NCBI RefSeq assembly: GCF_017876295.1
Contig: NZ_JAGINT010000001.1
Span: 2,480,001 to 2,544,000 of the forward strand
Source of the DNA: Kribbella aluminosa
GTDB lineage: Bacteria; Actinomycetota; Actinomycetes; Propionibacteriales; Kribbellaceae
DNA: 64,000 nucleotides
Direction: 5' to 3'
A model generated the notes under the pieces. It was given only the letters and a program-made list of their open reading frames with translations. It was not told the DNA's origin and searched no databases. Positions 16,113 to 24,693 of the stretch are shown piece after piece; positions within the stretch are counted from its first letter, which is position 1; each line of letters opens with the position of its first letter. The position numbers and the translations under genes are program-made.

Positions 16113-17358
16113 TCAGAGCAGGCCGGGTCCGGCGCCGGGCTCCTCCTGATCGACAAGTTGACACGTCCTACTCCGTCGCTGCTCCGTGAGCCGTGCGGCC
16201 AACGGCTCCAGCCGTCGGTCGACCGCCTGCCTTGCGCGCTCGTGTGGGGATGGCAAGAGGTGCGTTTACTGCTCCAGAGTGAAGCCTGGATCGTGGTGCC
16301 CGAGGTATTCGGACAGCTCCTTAACATTGACGCCGTCGGCGAGAGTGATGCTCGCGTAGTAGTGCCGCAGCGCGTGCATCCCTGCCTTCCGGTTGGTTAT
16401 GTAACGCCGACGTCCACGAGCGTCCTTTGTCGGTGGGGGAATGACCCCGCTGGCTGAGACGGCCGGCTTCCAGACGACCTCATCGAAGAGTCTCGCTCGC
16501 AGCGGCCTGCCATCCTGCCAAATGAACAGGAGGTCGACCGTCTCGATCTCTCCGTCCTCGTGCTCCCAGGGTAGAGAGACGGCGGTCGCGCCGAAGCGCT
16601 CGATATGCTCCCTGGCGATCGTGGCGTATGAGGATGGCATCGGTACGACTCGCTCCGTGTCGTTCTTTGGGAGTGCGTAGACAAGATGCTTGCCGAGCCG
16701 CTTGATCTGTCGCCGGACTCGGATGACTCCCGCATCGAAGTCGAGGTCGTGCGGTGAAAGCCCGAAGATCTCGCCTTGGCGCAGCCCCGCGGCCGATCCC
16801 GTGATCGGAATCAGTCGGAACTCCTCAGGGTGGGCCGCGATGATGCGATCGACGGTCTCGTCGGACCAGACCTCAACCCTGGCTTTGGCCAGGGCGGGCC
16901 TCTTGACGACGCGTGACCTGGCTGGATTGCGCTTGATGAGTTCATCGGCGACTGCGAGCTCGAGACATCCGTTCAGCACCAGGAACGCACCTCGCGCGGT
17001 AGATACCCCGTAGGTACTGACGAGGCGAGTCAGCCAGACCGCGATCTCTGACGGCACGATGCTCTTGACCATCCGCTGCCCGAAGACCGGCTGCAGATGG
17101 AGCCGCCACATCGACTCGTACCGGATCTGCGATGCCGGGTCTACCGTCCGGGATTTGAGCCACCGTTCACCGATCTCGTCGAGCCGAGCCTTGCCTGCGC
17201 CACCGCTTCCCGCGTCCCCAGCGCTTCTCGTTCCGCTCTCGTACCAGGGACCCATCGGCCAGCTTCACTGACTTCGTCCACTGATGATCCTTCGCAAACG
17301 CCACAACAGCCTCCCAGCACGCTGAAACACCGACGGTGCTCAACGCGCGAGGACGCAC
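16113..17358 (-). pseudogene. tyrosine-type site-specific integrase, broken at its catalytic Tyr codon
   Basis: The catalytic domain is readable from about 17210 to 16269: first Arg in GSAAGLRQGEIFGL, then the HxxR box in MHALRHYYAS and the late His in YLGHHDPGFTLEQ. The next codon, where the family has the nucleophilic Tyr (expected EQ-Y-THLLPS), is TAA at 16266-16268, one base from TAC or TAT. Beyond it the same frame stays open for 50 codons and keeps the family tail (THLLPSPHERARQAV). The N-terminal part is also damaged: an arm-type sequence (VKLADGSLVRER, GRGKRW) from 17358 is in a different frame, and part of the N-terminal region seems missing. A dead recombinase from an integrated element; no tRNA target site was recognised beside it. 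Confidence 0.8.
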
Positions 17359-17618
17359 TTGATTGACGCGGCAGGCCGAGACTGACCAGCGTTTGTCGCT
17401 GATGGGCGAAAGTTCTTATAGATAAAGGATCTCGCGACTGCTCAGTTCGTATTAGTTCTCATCGGCAACCATCCTCTCGCGCTGATTGGGGTGCGTAAAG
17501 AGGTGCGTTGAGTCTGCCCGCCGGTCTCGTTGTGGGATCCGGCATGTGGGCAGCGGCGTGGCGTGAGCAGCCCTTACTGTGTGTTGGGAAAGCCACTGCT
17601 GCGCAATAAAGTAGTGAA
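17359..17618. other. intergenic region between integrase remnant and APH-like gene
   Basis: About 260 bp, locally more AT-rich (17410-17460) than its surroundings, as in recently acquired DNA. It contains an isolated copy of the IS end sequence at 17581-17592. No gene is seen. Confidence 0.5.
17581..17592. repeat. isolated copy of the IS terminal sequence
   Basis: GTGTTGGGAAAG matches 12 bp of the inverted ends of the IS at 18609-19534, in the same orientation as that element's left end. It lies 27 bp before the APH-like gene, so that gene is bracketed by an orphan end and a full element. Confidence 0.5.
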
Positions 17619-18560
17619 ATGGCAAGAGCGCGCACAGGCGAGATGCCGAATGACCAGATTCTGCGCTGGGCGGCCGAGGTGGTTGGCGGGACGAGCGTCG
17701 TTTCGTCCGAGGGCCTGACCCGCGGCGAGCACCGCCCTTCGGGCACGTTCCGCCTGGGAATCGAAGGACCGGCGGCCCGGACCAGGGACGTGATCTTGAA
17801 GGTCCCTGTCCGGGGATGGATCGCCGCCGCGTGGGTGATCACGAACGCACGCGCGCTTCAGCTGGCCGAGACTCATGGCCTGGCCGCGCCGCGGCTGATC
17901 GCTGCGGATCTCGACGGGAAGGCGAGCGGAACCGTCGCCACCCTGGAGACCTTCCTGCCCGGCAGCGCCGGTCTCTCGCCGACGGTTTCGGTCGCCCGGC
18001 TCCGCGAAGCGGGAGCGGCCCTTGCCAGGGTCCACGCCTTCAGGCTGGTTCCGCAGGCCCACCTGCCATACCGGCCCCGGCCGTGCGCCGTCGACGACCG
18101 CGCCGATGAACGCTGGCGGGGCCTGATGCCGACCACACCTTTGCTGCAGCAGGCCGACGAGCGGGTCAGGTCGCACGGGATGCCGGCAGTCGCGTCGGTG
18201 TTCGTGCATGGTGACGCCTGGGGCGGCAACATGCTGTGGGAGGGTGACCGTTGCGTTGCGCTGATCGACTGGAATACAGCCGGAGCTGGTAATCCGGGCG
18301 TCGATCTCGGCAGCCTGCGGATGCAGCTGACCCTTCAGTACGGCCAGGACGCGCCGTCCCATGTGTTGGAGGGCTGGGAGCAGCAGGCGGGCCGGGAGGC
18401 AGTCGGCGTGCCCTACTGGGATGCCGTGGCCGCGCTGAACACGCCGACAGTGATGGACGGTTGGGCGGGATTCGCCGACGACGGTAGCCTCCTGGGCGCC
18501 GCTGCCGTCACCGAAAGGCGCGACGCTTTCCTTCGCACCGCTCTCAGTCAGTGGTCATAA
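17619..18560 (+). CDS. aminoglycoside phosphotransferase (APH)-family kinase
   Basis: A 313-residue protein with the APH/choline-kinase fold. The catalytic loop is FVHGDAWGGNMLW near residue 198 (HGD-x4-N) and the metal-binding Asp is in ALIDWNTAGAGNPGVDLG. The family phosphorylates aminoglycosides, homoserine, choline and other hydroxyl compounds, so the substrate cannot be fixed from motifs; members this divergent are often not resistance enzymes. Start at 17619, with weak ribosome-site support (an AGTAGTGAA stretch upstream); the ATG at 17642 is an alternative. It lies between an integrase remnant and an IS, suggesting mobile cargo. Confidence 0.82.
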   Translation: MARARTGEMPNDQILRWAAEVVGGTSVVSSEGLTRGEHRPSGTFRLGIEGPAARTRDVILKVPVRGWIAAAWVITNARALQLAETHGLAAPRLIAADLDGKASGTVATLETFLPGSAGLSPTVSVARLREAGAALARVHAFRLVPQAHLPYRPRPCAVDDRADERWRGLMPTTPLLQQADERVRSHGMPAVASVFVHGDAWGGNMLWEGDRCVALIDWNTAGAGNPGVDLGSLRMQLTLQYGQDAPSHVLEGWEQQAGREAVGVPYWDAVAALNTPTVMDGWAGFADDGSLLGAAAVTERRDAFLRTALSQWS

Positions 18561-18608
18561 AGTGGTCGCGCGTGCCGAAATCGACGCTGCTCTCCACGTG
18601 GGGGCCTG

Positions 18609-19534
18609 TAAGTAAGTGTTGGGAAAGGGGGTCATGTGGCGTTTGGGGGCTGCCATGGCCGTCTGCCCGGTGCCGGTGCGAGACGGCGGGTCATCAGCCC
18701 GATCATGGTCTATTCGACGAACGCCTCGGAGTGTTCGGGGAGGCGCTCGTAGTCGCGGGCCGGCCGGCGACAACGCATCAGCCAGAACAAGGTACGTTCC
18801 ACCACCCACCGGCGGGGCAGCACCTCGAAGGTGGGCTTCTTGTCGGTCCGTTTCACGATCTCGACCACGATGCGCAGATACTGCTTCGCGAACCCGACCA
18901 ACTTGCCGGCGTAGCCACCATCCGCCCATACCAGCACGATCGAGGGCATGCGCATCCGTGCCCGGTCCAGCACCAGCCGGCCACCATCACGATCCTGCAA
19001 ACCTGCCGTGGTCACCAACACCACTACCAGCAGACCGAGGGTGTCCGTCACGACGTGACGCTTGCGCCCGTTGATCTTCTTGCCCGCGTCGTAACCACGA
19101 GACCCGGCCCCGACGGTGTCTGCGCCCTTGACCGACTGGGCATCCATGATCCCCGCACTGGCCATCGGGTCGCGTCCCTGCGCATCGCGCACCCGGTCGC
19201 GCAGCGCGTCGTGAATCCGGTCAGTGGTGCCATCGGCGGTCCACCGTTTGAAATACCAATACACCGTGTCCCACGGCGGAAGTCGTGCGGCAGCTGTCGC
19301 CACGAGCACCCAGTCCGGTCCACGTACAAGATCGCCTCCCCGATCCGGCGCCGCGCATGCTTCGCGGGCCGACCGCCGCGCTTGACCGACACCATCGACT
19401 CAATCAACGTCCACTGCTCGTCGGTCAGATCCGACGGGTAACGGGCTGGGGAAGTAGACCGCACGAATACACCATCGGTCACACAGGCACCACCAGCCAC
19501 GACGCCACGCCGTCGCTTTCCCAACACCTACTTA
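18609..19534. mobile_element. IS5-type insertion sequence, about 0.93 kb
   Basis: Terminal inverted repeats of 19 bp with one mismatch (18609-18627 and 19516-19534; core GTGTTGGGAAAG) enclose one leftward transposase reading frame split by a frameshift. Size and DDE motifs fit the IS5 family, probably the IS427-like branch. The TAA/TTA at the outermost positions could include a TA-type target duplication, so the true ends may lie 2-4 bp further in. Confidence 0.8.
18710..19482 (-). pseudogene. IS5-family transposase, frameshifted
   Basis: The first part (from GTG 19482) has the family N-terminus YPSDLTDEQWTLIESMV and continues to CSWRQLPHDF. There it leaves frame at about 19279 and resumes one base back with PPWDTVYWYFKRWTADG. 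The second part carries the DDE residues: Asp in AGIMDAQSVKG, Asp in VLVWADGGYAG and Glu in RRWVVERTLFWLM. A -1 shift restores a normal full-length transposase. Some IS5-group elements use programmed -1 shifting, but I see no homopolymeric slip site (local sequence GACTTCCGCCG), so a one-base deletion is more likely. Confidence 0.8.
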
Positions 19535-19667
19535 GGCCTTGAAGGCCGCCGGCGGACTCGGCGGCGATTCGGGTGATCGTCAATAGAACGCGGAGAACCG
19601 TCCGGTCGGTGGGAGGAGCCGGGTCCCCAATAGACGTGGTCGTCCCATCGAGGGCAGCCTTGCCTTC

Positions 19668-20095
19668 ATGAGCGCAAGCTCCTCATGGCCCTCGACCGTC
19701 AGCGTCGGCCCAGCGCTCTCAATCTCTTCGACATCTGGCCCTGGACGCCAACAGCAGAGCCTTCCAGATCGACGCGAACTTCGGTACGCCGACCGCGATG
19801 CTCGAGATGCTGGTCTGCCCGCACCTCGGCCAGATCGAGTTGGTCCCCGCGCTTCCTGTGCATGGGCAGCGCAAGGACGGGCTCACCGGAGTCGGGCCCG
19901 AAGGGGGTTCAGCGTCGATCTGTGGCGGCGCGAAGGCAAGGTGTCAGAGGTGGTGATCCACAGTGTCAGCGGCCTGACGACCAAGGTCGTTGCGCAGGGC
20001 AAGGCCCGCACCGTGCGACTTGCACGGGGCAGTTCCGCCACGCTCGGGTGGTCATGCACAAGGCAACATGGCTACTTGCTCGCGGCCCCGCGAGC
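19668..20095 (+). pseudogene. 3' remnant of a GH95-like alpha-L-fucosidase gene
   Basis: Joining three frames gives the C-terminal core of a GH95-type enzyme: NLFDIWP, then AFQIDANFGTPTAMLEML with GQIELVPALP, then RGFSVDLWRREGKVSEVVIH. These match the family's FQIDGNFG, EMLLQSH, LPALP and RGGFEVDL landmarks from memory. Shifts occur near 19745 and 19900, and nothing of the large 5' part is present. It lies directly beyond the IS right end, so the IS or an associated deletion probably destroyed the gene. Family assignment is by motif recall and should be tested by search. Confidence 0.6.
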
Positions 20096-20240
20096 AAGTA
20101 GTCACCTCAGCTCCGAAGCGATTCAGGAGGGGGTAGCTACGGCTGCGGGCGACTGCCAGTGGGTTCGCAGGATGGTTGGAGTGGTCTTGCAGGATCGTCA
20201 GAGATTCTGGGGTCGTCGGTGAAACCAGGACGAGGAGCTG

Positions 20241-20978
20241 ATGATGGCAGATGAGTCTGCGAAGCAGTCGAAGGTACGGCGCCTGTTCTCGGGACCGAGG
20301 CGGTTGGTCGGGGTCGCGGTGCTGATCTGCGTGGTGGGCGGATCGGCAGGGTATGCAGTGGCCCGGTCGTCGCCGGCCTCGGATGCGGCCACCCCTCCGG
20401 CTGCCGCGGGACCGCAGGTGCCAGGCGGGGAAGGCGGATCGAACGCGCGCTCGGGTCCGGCCGCCGGCGGCTCAGTCGGTACCGTGAGCAACCTGTCCGG
20501 GACGTCGTTCACTCTGACGACGTCGGCGGGGGAGAAGGCGACGATCAACGAGAGTTCCTCGACGATCTACCTGAAAGGGTCCAGTTCGACGACTCAGGCC
20601 GCCGTGACGAACGGCGCATCGGTCTTGGTGCTGGGCACGACAAACAGTACGACGATCACTGCTGTGCAGGTTGTCGTCGATCCGGCGTCCGGGTCGGGAT
20701 CGCCGGGCGGACAGGTCGTCCCGTTCCAGCGTGGGACGCAGAGCGCCGCGCAGCAGGTTGGTCAGATTCCGCAGGACTACAAAGAGGGCGACGGCACAGT
20801 CGTCAGCGGAACGACGGCGTACAAGGCGACCACGGCGGCGCTTGCCGCGTATCCGGGCGGTGTCGTCGACCGCGTCGTGCAGTTGAGCAGTGGTGAGTAC
20901 GAAGTGCACAACATCGGCGTCAACTGGCCGCACCACATCTTCGTGAACCAGTCCTTCGAGGTCGTCGGCGCCGAGTGA
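20241..20978 (+). CDS. membrane-anchored protein with DUF5666-like domain
   Basis: A 245-residue protein with a basic N-terminus, one membrane helix (about residues 22-42, VGVAVLICVVGGSAGYAVA), a Gly/Pro/Ala linker and an extracytoplasmic beta-rich domain. That domain has the DUF5666 pattern (SVGTVSNLSGTSFTLTTSAG near residue 78, then TINESSSTIYLKG). A C-terminal region ends with EVHNIGVNWPHHIFVNQSFEV. Function unknown. The start could be either of two adjacent ATG codons (20241 or 20244), preceded by GACGAGGAG. Confidence 0.78.
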   Translation: MMADESAKQSKVRRLFSGPRRLVGVAVLICVVGGSAGYAVARSSPASDAATPPAAAGPQVPGGEGGSNARSGPAAGGSVGTVSNLSGTSFTLTTSAGEKATINESSSTIYLKGSSSTTQAAVTNGASVLVLGTTNSTTITAVQVVVDPASGSGSPGGQVVPFQRGTQSAAQQVGQIPQDYKEGDGTVVSGTTAYKATTAALAAYPGGVVDRVVQLSSGEYEVHNIGVNWPHHIFVNQSFEVVGAE

Positions 20979-21357
20979 GTTAAGGAGCCGTCCGTGAGCG
21001 GCGGAACGAGCTGATTGGACCAACTGGACCCCGCCGATGACCTCCGTCCATCTGTCGAGCAGGTCGTGGAGTGGTTCGGCCCGTCCCGCCTCATGCCCGG
21101 CCGAGGTGGCACCGCGAGTCGGAGGGGATCGAGCGCCGACTGCTGGTGAAGTGCCGGGTGGACTCGGAAATCTTGGAGAGGGCTCTGTAGGTGCCTTTTG
21201 CGGATCTTCGGAGTCGAGCAGGTTCGTCGAGGTTGGCGGTGGCGCGGAGTCGACGGATCTCTTGGTGTTGTACCGCGAGCCGGGCAGGGCCTGGGATTGG
21301 GTCCTGCCCGCTGTGCTGCCGTTGCCGGAGGCACGGATCGGTCTCGCGGTCCTTGGC
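20979..21357. other. no confident gene; convergent intergenic region
   Basis: About 380 bp between the ends of the DUF5666-like gene and the sugar permease gene. A short frame from ~21014 looks like a protein N-terminus (LDQLDPADDLRPSVEQVVEW) but stops after about 45 codons, so it may be a decayed gene. A hairpin near 21281-21310 may end the leftward sugar-transport operon. Confidence 0.4.
21281..21310 (-). terminator. possible terminator hairpin of the sugar ABC operon
   Basis: CGGGCAGG (21281-21288) and CCTGCCCG (21303-21310) pair around a 14-nt loop, about 50 bp beyond the permease stop. No T-run is present, as is common in high-GC actinobacteria. Confidence 0.4.
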
Positions 21358-22215
21358 TCAGGATTTCGAACCCGACAAGGCGATGCCTTCGACGATCTTG
21401 CGCTGGGCGAGCAGGAACACGAGCAACATCGGAACCGCGGCGATCGTGACCCCCGCCATCAGGGCGCCCCAGTCCGAGGTCAAGGCGCCCTTGAACTGGT
21501 TCACGACCAGCGGAAGGGTGAAGTTGCTCGTCGAGTTCAGGAAGATCAACGGGTAGAAGAAGGAGTTCCACTGGCCCAGGAAAAGGAAGATGCCGAGGGC
21601 AACCAGTGGAGTCCGCAGCAGCGGTAGGACGATCGTCACGAACGTGCGGATCCGGCCGGCTCCGTCGATGGCGGCGGCTTCCTCGAGTTCCAGCGGGATG
21701 CCCTTCACATACTGCCTCAGGAGGAAGACACCGAAGGCGTTGAAGAGTCCGGACGGGAGGATGAGTGCCCAGAGAGTGTCGAGCAGACCGATCCGTCCCA
21801 TGATGATGTAGAGCGGGATGATGGTCAGCTGCGGCGGAACCATCATGGTGCAGAGGAAAGCGGTGAAGAGGATGCCCCGGCCGGCGAAGCGGATTCGGGC
21901 GAAGGCATATGCCGCCATCGCGCACGTCAGCAAGGAGATGACGGTGACGGACAGCGCGACGGTCACGCTGTTGGCGAAGGCGCGGACGAAGTCGACCTGG
22001 GCGAAGCCGGTGTCGTAGTTGCGGGTCGTCCAGTGCTCGGGGAGAAGGGACGGCGGGTACCGGAAGATCTCGTCCAGCGGTTTGAAGGACGCGAACAGCA
22101 TCCACAGGAACGGGATCGCCATCAGCACCGAGGTGACCAGCAGGATGAGGTGCAGTTGGAGTTGCGTCCAGCGGATCGCTGTGCGGCGGGTTGGGTGCGA
22201 TGTCGTGGTACTCAT
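21358..22215 (-). CDS. carbohydrate ABC transporter permease, MalG type
   Basis: A 285-residue inner-membrane permease with about six helices. The EAA-type loop reads LELEEAAAIDGAGRIRTFVT near residue 185, the usual contact for the shared MsiK-like ATPase, which is not encoded here. Other family features are SFKPLDEIFRYPPSLLPEHW after helix 1 and WNSFFYPLIFL near residue 220. ATG at 22215 overlaps the stop of the upstream permease (ATGA). Third gene of a binding protein-permease-permease operon. Confidence 0.93.
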   Translation of the reverse strand: MSTTTSHPTRRTAIRWTQLQLHLILLVTSVLMAIPFLWMLFASFKPLDEIFRYPPSLLPEHWTTRNYDTGFAQVDFVRAFANSVTVALSVTVISLLTCAMAAYAFARIRFAGRGILFTAFLCTMMVPPQLTIIPLYIIMGRIGLLDTLWALILPSGLFNAFGVFLLRQYVKGIPLELEEAAAIDGAGRIRTFVTIVLPLLRTPLVALGIFLFLGQWNSFFYPLIFLNSTSNFTLPLVVNQFKGALTSDWGALMAGVTIAAVPMLLVFLLAQRKIVEGIALSGSKS

Positions 22216-23177
22216 TCGGCGTAGTACACCCATCGACGTTGGGCCAGCAGTTGCAGGCCGGTGAGCAGGAGCAGGGAGACGAACAGGCTGACGGCCAACG
22301 CGGATGCCTGACCGAAAGAGTTCTGCTGGAACGCGATCTGCACGATCTCGTAGACGATCGTTCGCGCCGACGACGTGGCGTTCGTATCGAACATGACGTA
22401 GACGATGTCGAAGACCTGGAACGACGCGATGATCGACGTGATCGAGAGGAACAGGATCGTCGGCGAGAGCATCGGAATGGTCACTCGCCAGAACTTCTGC
22501 CACTCGTTCGCGCCGTCGATAGACGCGGCCTCGAGCAGCGTCCGCGGCACGTTCGACAGGCCGGCCATGAAGATGACGACCTGGTAGCCGAGTCCCTGCC
22601 AGATACCGACGACGACGAGCGAGAGAATGACCGTATGCGGGTTCTGCAGCCAGTCGGGTGCTGTGATGCCGACCGACCGCAGCGCGCTGTTGATCGGCGA
22701 GATCTGCGGATTGAACAGATACAGCCAGATCGCCGCGACGGCGACCGACGAGGTAACTTGCGGCGCGAAGAAGAGCAGGCGGTAGAAGCTCGTCATCCGG
22801 CCGGCCTTCTGCAGGAAGTAGGCGACGATCAGTCCGGAGACGAGCAGGCCCGGTACCTGTAGCGCCGTCAGCCACAGGGTGTTGCGCGCCGAGGCGGCCA
22901 GCTGGGGATCGGTGAACACGAACCGGTAGTTGTCCAGACCGGCCATGGACAGGGTGTTGAATCCGTCCCAGTTCGTGAACGATAGATAGAACGCGAACGC
23001 CATCGGCCCGACGACGAACACGATCAGCCCGGTCAACTGGGGAGCAAGGAATCCCATTGCCCAGCCGAAGTCTCGCAGCCGTGCTCGCCGGACCGCAGCG
23101 GGCTTCGGTGACGTCTGCACGGTGGTCGGGTCGGCTGACGCCTTGCTTGCCGTCAGCATCGAAGTCCGGCTGTTCAT
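22212..23177 (-). CDS. carbohydrate ABC transporter permease, MalF type
   Basis: A 321-residue permease with about six helices after a short polar N-terminus. Signature pieces are GFLAPQLTGLIVFVVGPM in helix 1, the loop LTNW-like SFTNWDGFNTL, and the EAA loop TLLEAASIDGANEWQKFWRV near residue 220. It starts in the stop of the binding-protein gene (ATGA). Pairs with the following permease to import a sugar or glycoside. Confidence 0.93.
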   Translation of the reverse strand: MNSRTSMLTASKASADPTTVQTSPKPAAVRRARLRDFGWAMGFLAPQLTGLIVFVVGPMAFAFYLSFTNWDGFNTLSMAGLDNYRFVFTDPQLAASARNTLWLTALQVPGLLVSGLIVAYFLQKAGRMTSFYRLLFFAPQVTSSVAVAAIWLYLFNPQISPINSALRSVGITAPDWLQNPHTVILSLVVVGIWQGLGYQVVIFMAGLSNVPRTLLEAASIDGANEWQKFWRVTIPMLSPTILFLSITSIIASFQVFDIVYVMFDTNATSSARTIVYEIVQIAFQQNSFGQASALAVSLFVSLLLLTGLQLLAQRRWVYYAE

Positions 23178-24466
23178 GCTTCTCCGTTGATCACGGCCGC
23201 AGTCCGCTCCGCGAACGTCTTGTAGTCGGACTTGTCGTGGAGCAGCTTGTCGATCGTGCCGGGCAGGGCGGCGTTGCCGTCGGGGTTCCTGGACAGGTAG
23301 AGCGGATGGTACGCCTTGGCCGCGATGTCGCTGTACCAGTGCCCGTGGGCCGGCGTCTTGGCGACGGCGACTGCGCCGTTCAGTGACTTGTCCTCGATCG
23401 TCGGTACGACGGCGCCCAGTTCGACGCGGTACTTCTGCCCACGGAGGCCACAGAAGTCGGCGACGAGTTGGCTGGCCGCGTCGGCGTTCTTCGACTTCGC
23501 GTTCACGCAGATCGCGCCGACCAGGATGCCGACCGGCGCGAAGTCCTTGCCGGACTTCGAGGGGAACGGTGCAACGTCGTACTCGAAGTTCTTCACCTGC
23601 TGAAGGTTCGGCGCGATCCAGCGGCCGTACTGGCAGGTGGCGAGCTGGCCGCTGTAGAAGAGGGCGTCGACGGCCTGGCCCTTCGGCAGCGTCCCGGCGT
23701 ACACGAGATTCCCGTTCGCGAACTGGTCGAAGATCCATTTGAGCGCCGCCAGCGAGGCCGGGTCTGTCGCCCAGGTGCACTTCCCGGCGTCGTCGAAGGC
23801 CTGCCCGCCGAGTGCGGTGATCCAGCTGGTCCAGTACCACCAGTTGGTCTCGATCGCCATCGGCACCTTGCCGGTGGTCTTGAGCTTGGTGAGGATCTCG
23901 GTGGCAGCTTCCTGGTTCCAGTCGCCGGCCTCCTGCAACTGTGCCGGGTTCTGGGCGACCTTCGCCTGGTCCAACAGGTTCTGGTTGAACCAGAACGAGA
24001 CCGGGTTGGCGTCTTGTGGGACGCCGAAGAACTGGCCGCTGTCGTTCTTACAGAACAGTGAGAGGTCGGGGTAGAACTTGTCCAGCGGGATCTTGGCGGT
24101 GTTCTTCTTCCACCAGTCGCTGTAGTTCGTGACCAGGCCGGCCTTCAGCGCCTGGCCCATGATCGAGTCGTCGGCGAGGAACACGTCCGGCGCCCGGCCG
24201 CCGATCAACTCGGTCCGCATCTTCGTGACGTAGTCACCAGTTACGTCCGTCAGATCGACCTTGATTCCGCTGTCCTTGGTGAACTGATCGAGGAATGTCT
24301 TGTAGGCCTTCGTGTTCGCCGCGCCAACGAAGGTCCCAAAGGTGACCGCCGCGGACTTCGACTGGTTCGAGCTGCAGCCGGACAGCGCAACCGCCGGTGC
24401 GCCGGCGGCTAGCGCACTGGCGAGGAGGAAGGAACGGCGGGATATCCCCGTTGCAGGGTTGGGCAT
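23174..24466 (-). CDS. sugar ABC transporter substrate-binding protein (family 1, Tat lipoprotein)
   Basis: A 430-residue extracellular binding protein. The twin-arginine signal ISRRSFLLASALAAGAPA is followed by a lipobox ending LSGC, so it is probably exported folded by Tat and then lipidated. The mature domain is SBP_bac_1 type (IKVDLTDVTGDYVTKMRTEL, GRAPDVFLADDS, PVSFWFNQNLLDQ). Several Trp/Tyr residues (NWWYWTSWITALGG) suit a sugar site. ATG at 24466 has GAGGTG upstream. Its promoter overlaps the divergent sialidase-fold gene's promoter and a LacI-type operator. Confidence 0.93.
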   Translation of the reverse strand: MPNPATGISRRSFLLASALAAGAPAVALSGCSSNQSKSAAVTFGTFVGAANTKAYKTFLDQFTKDSGIKVDLTDVTGDYVTKMRTELIGGRAPDVFLADDSIMGQALKAGLVTNYSDWWKKNTAKIPLDKFYPDLSLFCKNDSGQFFGVPQDANPVSFWFNQNLLDQAKVAQNPAQLQEAGDWNQEAATEILTKLKTTGKVPMAIETNWWYWTSWITALGGQAFDDAGKCTWATDPASLAALKWIFDQFANGNLVYAGTLPKGQAVDALFYSGQLATCQYGRWIAPNLQQVKNFEYDVAPFPSKSGKDFAPVGILVGAICVNAKSKNADAASQLVADFCGLRGQKYRVELGAVVPTIEDKSLNGAVAVAKTPAHGHWYSDIAAKAYHPLYLSRNPDGNAALPGTIDKLLHDKSDYKTFAERTAAVINGEA

Positions 24467-24611
24467 GTCACACCTCGTTTGGAATTGCCTGCGTTTGAGT
24501 CGATGCCTGGGGCGGTTGGAGTTGCTGCTCTGCTGCCCCGATCGGGGAGTCGGCGCCGCGCCACGGTCATTGCCGTGCGGAGGTTGCCATTCACGCGGCT
24601 TCAGGAGATGC

Positions 24612-24656
24612 TTGACCTAGTTCAACACGAGTTGCATAGACTGTCAACGCATATTG
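24612..24656. promoter_or_regulatory. overlapping divergent promoters with LacI-type operator
   Basis: Rightward: TTGACC (24612-24617), 17 bp, CATAGA (24635-24640). Leftward: TTGACA (complement of 24642-24647), 17 bp, TGAACT (complement of 24619-24624). The palindrome CAACACGAGTTG (24623-24634) lies between the boxes of both promoters, and a poorer half-site (CAACGCATATTG, 24645-24656) follows. One bound repressor could silence both the sugar importer and the rightward operon. Confidence 0.6.
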
Positions 24657-24693
24657 CGCCGTGTTTCTCGCTCCTTCGACAGAGAGGAACCGC

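Noticed and set aside
15944..17618. tRNA attachment site beside the integrase
   Set aside because: I looked for a T-arm (GGTTCGAATCC-like) and a CCA-flanked acceptor on both strands and found none.
17574..18362. 262-codon - strand frame opposite the APH-like gene
   Set aside because: Composition is that of a shadow; the + strand has kinase motifs.
17619..18560. Calling the APH-family protein an aminoglycoside resistance gene
   Set aside because: Only general kinase motifs are seen; many family members phosphorylate other compounds, so resistance cannot be claimed.
21037..21627. 196-codon + strand frame after the DUF5666-like gene
   Set aside because: Its second half is antisense to the permease gene and its first half has no recognisable protein pattern or ribosome site.
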